DNA from: Perilla frutescens
Taxonomy: Eukaryota; Streptophyta; Magnoliopsida; Lamiales; Lamiaceae
Length of the DNA: 64,000 nucleotides
Direction: 5' to 3'
NCBI GenBank assembly: GCA_026008535.1
Contig: BRKX01000003.1
Span: 63,265,001-63,329,000 of the forward strand
Position numbers and translations under genes: made by a program. Each line of letters starts with the position of its first letter. The first letter of the stretch is position 1. Shown here one piece after another: positions 11,504-21,430 of this stretch. The notes beneath the pieces were generated by a model. The model did no database searches. It was not told where the DNA came from and was given only the letters and a program-made list of their open reading frames with translations.

Positions 11504-13336
11504 TTATATAGAACACAAGCCAAGAGATTTTCTGAAAATCGAGAATCTCTCGTAGCTTAATGCTTTTGTAAACATATCAGCCAGTTGAACATCTGTACTA
11601 ATATATTCCAACTTTAATAGCTTCTTTTCAACTAAATCCCTAATAAAATGATACCTTAAATGGATGTGTTTTGACTTTGAGTGATGAACAAGGTTCTTTG
11701 CAAGGTTGATTGCACTTGTATTGTCACACAACATCACCAAGGGGTTGCTCTCTAATCCGTAGTCATCCAACATTGATTTTAGCTAAATCAACTGAGTTGC
11801 ACAACTTCCGGCTGCCACATACTCCGACTCGGCAGTTGACAGCGAAATATAGTTTTCCTTTTTGCTGTGCCAAGATATGATGTTGTTGCTAAGGTAACAA
11901 CAGCCACCACTTGTGCTTCTCCGATCATCAGTTTCACCAGCCCAGTCGGCATCACTGTATCCAACAAGATCTGTGGTTGTGTCTTTTGTGAACCAAAGTC
12001 CCAGTTCACAAGTACCAGCAATGTATCGAATGATCCTCTTTACTGCTTTTAGATCCTCCTCCTTTGGGCATGACTGGAAACGAGCACATACACAGACACT
12101 GTATATGATATCTGGCCGGTTTGCGGTCAGGTACAGAAGACTTCCGATCATCGATCTGTACAAATTTGGGTCAACTTCAGGCCCAACTGCATCTTTCGAA
12201 AGTTTCTCAGTTGTGCTCATGGGGGTTCTCATGTGCTTTGCAGTTTCTAATCCAAACTTCTTCACAAGATTCTTTGCATATTTCATCTGAGAGACGAACA
12301 CTCCACTTTCTTTTTGCTTGACTTGAAGTCTGAGGAAGTTGCTAAGTTCCCCAACCATGCTCATCTCAAAGGAGGTAGACATGGCTTCCACAAATTCTTT
12401 CAAGGCTTTTTCACTTGTTGACCCAAATACTATGTCATCGACATATATTTGAGCTATGGTTAGGAAATTTTTCTCCTTTTTGAGAAAAAGTGTCCTATTT
12501 GCATGTCCCCTAAAAAAACCAAAGTCAAGTAAAAACTCGGTTAGTCGACTATACCAAGCTCTAGGAGCTTGTTTTAGTCCATATAGAGCCTTGTGAAGTT
12601 TGTAAACATGATTGGGTTTTGATGGGTCTTCGAACCCTTTGGGTTGTTCCACATAGGCTTCCTCTTCTAGAATTCCATTTAAGAATGTTACTTTGATGTC
12701 CATCTGGTGAAGAGTAATGTTAAGGTAACATGCAATGGCAAAAAGTAACCTAATGGACTCTATTCATGCAACGGGTGCAAAAGTCTCATCATAGTCAATG
12801 CCTTCTACTTGAGTGTAACCCTGGGCAACTAAGCGTGTCTTATTTCTAATGATATTCTCAAATTCATTAGTTTTATTCTTGAATATCCACTTAGTCCCAA
12901 TAACATTAATACTAGAAGGTCTGGGCACAAGTGTCCAGACTTTGTTCCTTACAAACTCAAGTAGCTCAGTTTGCATAGCACTTATCCAAAACTCATCTTT
13001 TAAAGCTTCAGCAGCATTCTTAAGTTCAATCATAGACAGAAAAACAATCGTGCTAACTTCATGTATGACACATGATAAACATACCATCCTTACCATCTCC
13101 TTGTAATTGGCAACAACTTTACCTCGTGTTCGGACCCCTTCGTGAACATCTCCAATGACTTGATCAATTGGATGATCTTTGCGAATTCTCTTTGGAGGGT
13201 CTCTTCGAACACTACTTTGAATTTCTGCTGGGATTTCTGAATCATCAGACTCGGATTCAGGTTTATCAGGAGGTGTGTCCGAAGTGGGCTCAACTTCAGG
13301 GTCAAATTGTTCTGCTTCTGTAGTACCTGTACTTCC
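11504..13336 (-). pseudogene. Element D RT and RNase H
   Basis: This is the copia RT and RNase H in the same frame as the upstream integrase. RT starts near 13040 (EFWISAMQTELLEF, NVIGTKWIFKNK, LVAQGYTQVEGIDYDETFAPVA). After a TGA (12764-12766) in place of the usual arginine it continues with QMDIKVTFLNG, ALYGLKQAPRAWY and the intact catalytic IYVDDIVFGS (near 12425-12450). RNase H follows (GYSDADWAGETDDRRSTSG, SLSTAESEYVAA). A TAG at 11783-11785 replaces a usual tryptophan before the last block (LVMLCDNTSAINLAKN, HIHLRYHFIRD, ADMFTKAL). A third stop, TAG 13337-13339, separates it from integrase. The domains are complete. The stops are consistent with C-to-T decay of CGA and TGG codons. Confidence 0.95.
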
Positions 13337-15496
13337 CTATATCTCAATTACACCGTCAGTATCATCAGTAGGAGTATACAAACTAGCCATATCATCAAAT
13401 CTTATATTCACACTCTCCATTACAGTTTTGGTCCTGAGGTTATAGACACGATAGGCATGACTGTTAAGAGAGTAACCAATAAACACACCTTTATCACTTT
13501 TAGGGTCAAACTTGTAAAGATAGTCCCTATCATTCAAAATATAACAAACACAACCAAATACATGTAAATATTTCAGGTTGGGTTTTTTACCATTTAGAAT
13601 CTCGTATGACGTCATGGTGGTTCCGGTTCTTAGGTTTACTCGATTACTTACATGACATGCGGTATTTAACGCTTCAGCCCAAAACCATTTAGCCAACTTC
13701 TTTGAGTGCAGTATTACAGTGGCCATCTCTTGTAAAGTCCTATTCTTTCGCTCGGCCACACCATTTTGCTGAGGTGTCTTTGGGGATGAGTATTTATGAT
13801 GAATACCTTCTTTTGTACAAAATTTGAGGAGTTGTACATTCTCAAACTCCCTCCCATGATCGGATCTTAATCTATTAACACAAGCGTGATAAAAGTTTTT
13901 GATCATAGCATACAATTCTAAGAAGGTATCATACGTTTCACCCTTATTTCTTAAAAATTTCACCCAAGTATACCTTGAAAGATCATCTACAATGACAAAA
14001 GAGTACCTCTTACCTCCAAGGCTTTCAACTTCAGCTAGTCCCATAAGGTCCATATGAAGTAGTTCGAAGCAGCTTTGAGTTGTGAAAGGTCTTTCAGAGG
14101 TTGTCACAACAGGGTGCGACGCTTTGACTTGTTTTCCCTTTTGACAATCTCCACAGAGGCTAGGACTCGCAATATTCAACTTGGGAACTCCTAGAAAAGC
14201 ATTTAGTCTTTGGAGATTCTTCATGTTACGAAAATTTGTGTGTCCTAATTTTTGATGCCAAAGCTGCACCTCATTCACCTGCGCACTTAGAAAACTGTTT
14301 CTGTTAGTCTCATAGATATTATTGGAAGACCTTACCCTTGAGATCACATGGTTCTTGTTGTTGTCCATCACAGTGCAACTTTCTTTATCAAAGATGACGC
14401 TAAAGTTGTCATCACATAGTTGACTGATGCTAATGAGATTGGCCGTCAGTCCTTCAACATGTGACACATTAGCCAACTTTGGGAGTCCAGGACTATCCAA
14501 AGTTCCACGTACAACTATCTTGCCATTTGATCCTCCTCCAAAGGTTACTTCACTACCGTTGATTTTTTGATAGTTTGATAGGTAACATCTGGAACCTGTC
14601 ATGTGACGTGAACATCCACTATCAAAGTACCAGGTGGTTGAGTCATTATCTGTTGATGCAGTGAAGACCACTTGGCAGGTAACTGTGGTAGTAAGTTTGG
14701 GTCTCCATACCAGTTTCTTGGATTTGTCACCCTTTCTTGTAAGGATAGGATTTGAAGCTTGTTTCCTCAGATGCATCTCCTTTTGGTGTTCGTGCAAGAA
14801 CCTATGACAAAAGGGTTTAATGTGTCCAGGGAGGAAACAATAATGACAAATGTACCTCCTACGTTTCCTTTTTACTGAGGAAGTGGAAGGAACTTTCTTG
14901 GCTTTTACAAATGGTTTTCCATGGGTAGACAAGATCCGAGTGAAGGCTGATCTTGCACTTGTATCATATCCCAGACCATGTGAAGTTACCTGAGTTTGTG
15001 ATAGAACTTCATCGAGTTTTGAGGTTCCGGTGTTGAGTCTTTTGAAGGTCTCATCTGCATGATTGAGTTTAATCCTCATATTGTCTAACTCAGCATCCTT
15101 CTTTGTCAGCATGACTTCTAGTTTTTGCAGTGAGGTCTTTTGCATAGAAACTTCCTCATTTAGTGACTCCACCACTTTGCACTGTTTAGACCACTTGATA
15201 TACAGTTCTTTGTACAATTCCTGCATCTTTATCAGTAATTCCAGAGTTTCTTCTTCCGAAACTTCTTCTGCTTCTTCTGCAGTGGTCACAACAGAGTTAA
15301 AATAGAAAAGTGTCTTATAATAAGATTCATCATACCTATCTGAAGTTATCTCAACTTTAGTCTGGTTTGACTCATTCTCTTCAACACATACTGTAGTTAA
15401 GGCAGCATGCTCAGTTGGTGGATCATTTGGAATCTCTTCTACATAAATTCCAGAGGTGTCTAGCTCGCTGTCACTAAAGGATAGGAAATTGATGGA
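13337..15496 (-). pseudogene. Element D protease-type region and integrase
   Basis: The open frame begins after the stop at 15497-15499. A glutamate/lysine-rich, probably coiled-coil linker (15290-15060) is followed by a second zinc-knuckle-like motif CHYCFLPGHIKPFC (near 14840). Next come WYFDSGCSRHMTG (near 14600), the GAG-pre-integrase zinc-binding block (LWHQKLGHTNFRNM, then LCGDCQKGKQ, 14130-14270), and the integrase core. The core has the acidic triad in LLHMDLMG, RSDHGREF and NGVAERKNR, and extends to the GYSLNSHAYRVYN motif near 13460. All key residues are present. The frame ends at TAG 13337-13339, beyond which the same frame runs on into RT, so this was one polyprotein. Confidence 0.95.
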
Positions 15497-15769
15497 TCAA
15501 TTCGGAACGTATTGGGACACTCGTTTTGGTGGATCAGTTGGTGGATCAATTCGGAACGTATTGGGACACTCGTTTGCAAAGTGCCCAAAGCCCTTGCATT
15601 CATAACATTGAACTGTAGAGAAATCTGTCACTTCCTTTGGTTTGAAGTGTTCTGATGCAGCACGCCTCATGATTTTTGGTTCCTTTTCGGGTGTGATTAG
15701 CCTGTCATAGAGAACCAAAGATCCAGAGGCATCATTTCGAGGCTTTCGCTGTTCTCTACCTCCCACTTG
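15497..15769 (-). pseudogene. Element D gag C-terminus with zinc knuckle
   Basis: It continues the gag frame after TAG 15770-15772. It holds CYECKGFGHFANEC, a CCHC zinc knuckle for binding the RNA genome. Just downstream a 49-bp segment is repeated in tandem (copies begin at 15494 and 15543). Because 49 is not a multiple of three, the second copy is read in another phase and meets a TGA at 15497-15499. Confidence 0.9.
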
Positions 15770-16585
15770 CTATTTCCCTTTGTTAGCTCGAATGAGAGAA
15801 TTAAGTCTTCGGGTGAGAAGAGCATAATCTGGATCCTTTTCCGTGATTTCTTCAAGATCTTCATCTTCTTCTTCAACGTAAGCCGAAGTTGTCTTGGAAG
15901 TTGTCCCAACGGTCAAGGCGATTCCCTTCTTCTTCTGTCCACCTTTTTCATTTAGTTCCATCTCAAATGTTTTCAGATCATTCATCAGTTTGGTGAAATC
16001 CAGAGCTCCAGTAGTTGTAGCCGTATCAATTGCAACTACTTTCATGTCAAAGCGAGACGTTAGAGTCCTCAAAGCTTTTGATACTAACCTCTTATTAGTG
16101 ATTGGATCACCCAAATCGTTGCACTCGTTAGCAATCTCAAGTAGTTTGTTGCAATAGTCTCCAACGGTTTCATCATCCTCCATCTTCATGTTCTCAAACT
16201 TCATGGTGAGAATCCGATGTCTCGATTCTTTAATTCCAACATCACCTTCGCAATGTTGCTGGAGTATATCCCATGCTTTCTTGGCCGTTTCACAATTTCT
16301 TATGAGTTTGAACATTTGAACGTCTAGGGAGGATTGAATCGCGTTAAGCGCTTTGTCATTGAAGGTGGCTTCTTCATTTTGCTCTCTGGTCCATTCTGAC
16401 GGTGGTGTACGGCATGTATCTCCTTCAGCATCCACGGTCTTGGGGTGTGTCCATCCTTTTTGAACCGTATTCCATGCTCTTGCATCAATCGACTTGATGC
16501 ATGCTCTCATCCGAACTTTCCAAAAGGAATAGTTCATGCCATCTAGAACTGGAGGTTTGTTGAACAACGGGTTCGTGCAATCCAT
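15770..16585 (-). pseudogene. Element D gag N-terminal region
   Basis: The likely start is ATG 16583-16585 (MDCTNPLFNKPPVLDGMNYS), because NxPPxLxGxNYxxWKxRM is the usual beginning of copia gag. The open frame also extends upstream to 16696, into the LTR. The product would be the capsid protein (UBN2-type gag, with WDILQQHCEGD and RILTMKFENMKM). It ends at TAG 15770-15772 after RANKGK, and the frame continues in the next segment. Confidence 0.93.
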
Positions 16586-16630
16586 TGTGCTTACGAAAAT
16601 AGGATCACCACTTAGTGTATCAAGTGTCTG

Positions 16631-16642
16631 CTCTGATACCAA
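16631..16642 (-). other. Primer binding site of element D
   Basis: The minus strand reads TGGTATCAGAGC two bases inside the 5' LTR end. It is complementary to the 3' end of plant initiator tRNA-Met, the usual primer for copia elements. Confidence 0.93.
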
Positions 16643-16643
16643 T

Positions 16644-17291
16644 TGAAGAAACCGAACTCTCGGTTTTAATAGAGTTGTGATCAAAGTTGGCTCCAAAGTT
16701 GGAACAACTTTGCTTACGCAGCGGAAATTTAGAAATAGAACAACGGATTGAAATTTTCACGAGATTATATTTCTATAACCTCGCGAAATGCCTCAGGGCG
16801 AAATCTTCACTATATAGAATATGTGAATTAGAAAAACACTACTAGACAAACACTAACTAAAATATTAAGACACTTTATCTCTTCCTTCACAGAAAGTTGA
16901 GACTAAAGTTGTCTTAACCAAATCTAGTAGAAAATCTGCAGAATACAAAAACTCGATCTATAATCTGAATATATCTCTCTAAGAATCCGTATCTAACACT
17001 ATACAGCTGAATCCTATATATATACAAAACAATATACTTGGCCTCTACTCATATGACTTGCACGAACCGCACTCCTATCAACTTTCCTTGACTTTAGCCG
17101 CAAGCAAACAACCTTTCCATAGATATAGGAACAAACATATCTTTGAACTTTATCTCCAAGACTCTCTCCAAGACTCGGTCAACTTGGCATGCTCCAACAC
17201 TTCCTCAATCAACACAATAACCTACACACAATAAATCAAAGAAAGACAAAATAACAATCATATATAAATATCGAACCTAACGGTTCCAACA
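16644..17291 (-). repeat. Element D 5' LTR
   Basis: It is 648 bp and pairs with 8016-8663. On the element strand it starts TGTTGGAACC and ends GGTTTCTTCA. The probable TATA box (TATATATATAG on the minus strand) lies at 17013-17026. The right end touches the TSD AGTTT, after which the LTR of C resumes. Confidence 0.95.
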
Positions 17292-17296
17292 AGTTT

Positions 17297-17482
17297 CATC
17301 TCTATTCTAATGTATTGAATAAATCCTTATTTTTGTTAACTTCATGTATTTATTTTCAGCTCAATGTTTTAAATAATTAAATTAGATTATTATTTAAGTT
17401 TTATTTAAAAAAAAAATTATTTTCTCACATTTCTGCATCAATTAAAATCAGTTTAACACTTTAAGAAATTTAGGGTGTTACA
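17297..17482 (+). repeat. Element C 5' LTR, right part
   Basis: It continues the interrupted LTR and ends TTAGGGTGTTACA at 17482. It corresponds to the last 186 bases of the 3' LTR at 23311-23496. Confidence 0.93.
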
Positions 17483-17484
17483 GT

Positions 17485-17496
17485 GTGGTATCAGAG
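17485..17496 (+). other. Primer binding site of element C
   Basis: TGGTATCAGAGC lies two bases after the LTR end and matches initiator tRNA-Met. An intact PBS in an element without pol fits a copy mobilised in trans. Confidence 0.93.
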
Positions 17497-17758
17497 CGGG
17501 TCTACTTTCCTGTAGACTTCGTGAATCATTCATGCATTTAAATTCATTTCATGAGTCATTCGATCACCACGCGCTCCAGTATCAAGGTATAAGATTTCAT
17601 GTTTCAGTTGATTGAGTGTGTGAATTTTTGGTTGATATGTTGGAATTGTTATTTAAATTCATGAGGTGATATAATGTTTATTTATTTTGATTTTTAGTCC
17701 TCGAATTTAGAAAGAACTTAGAAACACCTCTGAGCTTCTCTATCATATCTGTAGGTCG

Positions 17759-18250
17759 ATGGAGGAGAATAACTTTTGGTATTATGAATGGGACATTCAT
17801 GCGGGGGTGTTTTTTAATATTGTGACAATGCGTAATCTCTCGAGGGATCACATGGCACCTGGGGATTTACTACATCAAACCGAGGCGGCCCGCAAGGTTC
17901 GTGACACCATACCAGAGAAGGGACGAGGTATTGCAATGGAGGAGTTTCGAAGATTGTCGCTATATTCTTCTCACCGGATAGCACGGGTTCAATTTGAGAC
18001 TTACATGGAGGCTTTATTGAGGGAATACAGATACTTTATCCATGGTGAGCCAATGTGGGGGCATCCACACTACTTCGCTCCACGAACACCGCCGCCGCCG
18101 CAACCCCAACCACCTACGCCACCTCCTATTCCAGTGGGAAGTTTGGAAGAAAATTCGATAGATGTGGGTGATGACTCGGCGGAAGATACTTCGTCAGAGG
18201 AGGATCCGGAGGAAATGAATTCCTCGGAGGATGACCCAGCTATGGATTGA
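17759..18250 (+). CDS. Lone ORF of element C, unknown function (163 aa)
   Basis: I do not recognise this protein. The ORF starts at ATG 17759, about 260 bases after the PBS, where gag would begin in an autonomous relative. Residues 1-100 are mixed and aromatic-rich (NNFWYYEWDIHAGVFFN, then RVQFETYMEALLREYRYFIHG) and could fold as helices. Residues 105-128 are a proline tract (TPPPPPQPQPPTPPP-like). The last 35 residues are highly acidic with serine (EDTSSEEDPEEMNSSEDDP). There is no zinc knuckle, protease motif or transmembrane segment. It is the only ORF of note in the internal region and has no stop or frameshift. It may be a shortened gag, a captured host exon or a new accessory protein; the sequence does not decide. 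Confidence 0.5.
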   Translation: MEENNFWYYEWDIHAGVFFNIVTMRNLSRDHMAPGDLLHQTEAARKVRDTIPEKGRGIAMEEFRRLSLYSSHRIARVQFETYMEALLREYRYFIHGEPMWGHPHYFAPRTPPPPQPQPPTPPPIPVGSLEENSIDVGDDSAEDTSSEEDPEEMNSSEDDPAMD

Positions 18251-20434
18251 GGGAGAGGATTCTTAGTTTTATCTAGCATTAAGGTAAACCCTTTTAGACT
18301 TGTGACACCACTTTATATGTTGGACCTTGGTTTTATTTTCAGTTTTCTCTCATGACAAGACAAGTTGAAATTTCGGTTTATCCGCGGTTTGTTACTTGGA
18401 TTATGCTATTTTGATTTGGGATTAAATTTCTTATTTTGTAGCTCATGTTGGATATCGTATTTTTTTCTTTTCGTTTAGGTGTGTGATTGAGTTTTGTCAA
18501 AGACCATGCATTAAGTGAACTTATAGCATACATTAAATCTAAATTATGCAAATTCATACTACATATCCATGCATGCATGAAAATAAGTTGTATTATTCTT
18601 GCTCGCGTTTATTTAAAAAAAAAATCAATTCGGAAGGTTGAATGATTTCGAAATCATTGTTTGCTTTCCCATAAACTCTCAAGGTAAATTATTTTCAATG
18701 TTGATCTTAGTATTATTTTATTTATTTTCGTTTTTGGAATAGAATGAAGTGGTAGAATTAATAATTGCATGGTTTTTGTACAAGAAAAACTACATATATT
18801 TTATTGAATATTCCAATGAGAAACAGAAATTTTGATCTATGTGTTATCAAAGTAAATCATAATAGTTTGTATCATAAAAGGGTTTTTCTTTTTCTTGATT
18901 GATAATATAAACAGCTACAAGGTTAAAAGTATGAATTTTTGGTGATTATGTATGGGTGTGTGCATCTGAATGGAAATATTAATTATTTCATGGTATCAAT
19001 TGAGTAAATATCTCTCAATTTATGTGATTTAACTTTTGCAATCATAGCCAATCTTTACAATTCTTCGCATTTCTAAGTAAGACCATAAGCTTTATGCTTC
19101 ATTTAAAGTTTTTCTATTTTATTTATTTATTTATTTAATTATTTTTGCTCACCCGATTTCGAAATAACTTGGTTATGAAAAAAAAAAAAAAAACTCGATC
19201 AACCCCTGTTACCATGGATTCTGGGGAATCACTTTGCTTATCAAATAAAATTTCTTGATAATTTAGTACCCAAAGATGCAGTGTTTTTCTGGTAGTTTCA
19301 TAAATATATTTCGAACGGCTCTAACTGTCATGGAAAATTTTCGAGATATAGGTATTTCAACTATTAATAGTATTATTTATATATTTCTCCCTCTGTATAC
19401 CGAGAAAAAAATAATGTTACCTACATTTAAGTTTGAAAATTTGATTATCCTTTGAAATCCTTAAGTATTGTGAGATTTTAAATCATCTCATCCCATTATT
19501 TAAATCAATGTTCCAAACGTACCTATATTTTTAATAAGGTACCACCCACTTTGAGATCAAATGATTTTTTTTATATATTAGCTACTTTACCATTATATAT
19601 GCTATCATATAAATCACATAATACATGTATATACATCTTTAAATGCATATACCTATCTGCACTCACTTCCTCAATTTGAAAAAAAAAAATTGTCGAAAAC
19701 CAATAGAGTTGTTAATTCCTCCTTTGTGTGATTTATCTCGGGCATATTTAAAAGTCCTAGCTTTTATTTCTTAATGTTTCCCTTCTATTATTGTTGAGAT
19801 TATCAGTAAAGTGAGAATTCGAGTGCGATTTTAAATGAGTTCATAAAAAAAAAAAAAATCTGCAGACCTTCAAAATTTTGAATTTATTTTTTTTAAAAAC
19901 AAAAGTTAAATTTTATCTGCCATGTATAAACTCATACTTTTGCATCTAAGAACTTTCTGCTATAGAAAGTGTTGAGTGACAACATAAATATGGTTGCTTG
20001 GACAAGTGAGTTACGTTCACCTTTGTAAGTGAAATCTTTTGGCCTAGAATCAACATGTGAAGGAGAATAATGAGTGAGAGGCATATTAACGTTTACACCA
20101 CACATCAAGTTAGCACAAGATCTCTGAAAGGTGCTCAGGCGATGAGGAAATGAAGAGGACAAATATTGAGATATCTCCTTAGTAGTTTGCCGCTGAGGAT
20201 CTCTTATTCGACAAGCTAGTTATAATTCATTAATTGGTAAGGGTTGAGGACCAGAAGAGAGCCATTATTGTTTTAAAAGTTCATGTGTGAGAGTAGGCAT
20301 ATCAGATTAATCAAAACCTCAATGGACTTGATAGGGAACTAACGAAGATACTTGCAAGGTGGAGAAAATATTATGGCTCCGTGATATATTTTTAGACCCA
20401 AGTAAGTTTAATTTCGAGGATGAAATTTCTTTTT
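18251..20434 (+). other. Noncoding internal region of element C
   Basis: About 2.2 kb of AT-rich sequence with several A- and T-runs (near 18615, 19180, 19680 and 19845). I see no RT, integrase or RNase H motif on either strand. A 76-codon minus-strand frame at 19932-20162 has no recognisable motif. The last part runs into the chromovirus-like pre-PPT block (TTTCGAGGATGAAATTTCTT near 20412). Confidence 0.6.
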
Positions 20435-20446
20435 AGTGGGTAGGGT
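20435..20446 (+). other. Polypurine tract of element C
   Basis: AGTGGGTAGGGT directly precedes the 3' LTR. With its upstream flank it is nearly identical to the same block of element A (reverse of 636-675). This links C to Tekay-like chromoviruses. Confidence 0.8.
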
Positions 20447-20999
20447 TGTAACAGCCCGTTTTTTCAATCACTGTTAAAATAAAATATTTATCTTCAATTA
20501 TATGAATTATCAAAATTTGTGAATTTTAATGTTCGAGTTATGATATGGTCTAAGTCGCGCCCCTAGATATACATTCAATTTTATTTAGTGAATTAAGTTT
20601 TATGTATTAAAATCGTATAGAAAATCATTTTTTCATGAATTTAGGAAAAAAAAAATATATAGAGATCCGTGCATATGTGTATACATTTAGTTCATGCTTT
20701 GAGATAAAATAATTTCATTATTTTTAATTAAGCCTTAGAAGGACTTAATATTATATTCATTAAATATTTGATTATTCAATCCATTTAAGCCATATAAATT
20801 TTTGGTACCAAATGATGGCATGCATGAACATATTTTTATATTTTGATTTATAAAGATTTGATTTATATTATGATAAATACATGTATTTTAGAAGGTGCTA
20901 AAATTTTGGATTTTTATTTAAGAAAGAGATTGGTCAACTTTTACATTATGGAATTATTTAAATTTTCATCTCTTAGTTTTAGTGGAGTGTTGATTTGTA

Positions 21000-21055
<56 letters not shown>

Positions 21056-21396
21056 TTAAGATATACAAATGTGGAGTACTCATTCATTTCAAACATTAAT
21101 TACCTTGGATGAAGGTGGACGTATATATGTTGCATATACTTTTAGATTAAGCACAATAATTAGTATAACAACCAAAAAAATATGTATGTTAAGGATGGAG
21201 AATAATTTGAGTCAACTATTTAATTAAATAAAAACCTCCGATCCTCCTATTCCTTTTTGAATTGAATCAATCCTACAACATTTTTCCAAATAGAGTGTTT
21301 ATAAATTTTGGTAACTAAGGAACCCTAATCCCTTAGCTATTATAAATACAAAGGATTAGGTTCTAACCTATTTTATTTTGATGAACTTTTGAAGCC

Positions 21397-21430
<34 letters not shown>

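Larger units (their letters stand above)
8016..17291 (-). mobile_element. Element D: SIRE/Maximus-like Ty1/copia retrotransposon
   Basis: This is a structurally complete element of 9,276 bp on the minus strand. It is flanked by the TSD AGTTT (8011-8015 and 17292-17296) in the 5' LTR of element C. The two LTRs are the same length (648 bp each, 8016-8663 and 16644-17291) and differ at about 16 sites by my count. In element order it has 5' LTR, iMet-type PBS, gag, protease, integrase, RT, RNase H, a third ORF, a PPT and the 3' LTR. Gag-pol is one frame throughout, broken by five in-frame stops. It is the innermost and so the youngest layer of the nest. Confidence 0.96.

Noticed and set aside
19932..20162. 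Minus-strand 76-codon frame in element C as remnant pol
   Set aside because: No RT, RNase H or integrase motif, and the orientation is opposite to that of the element.
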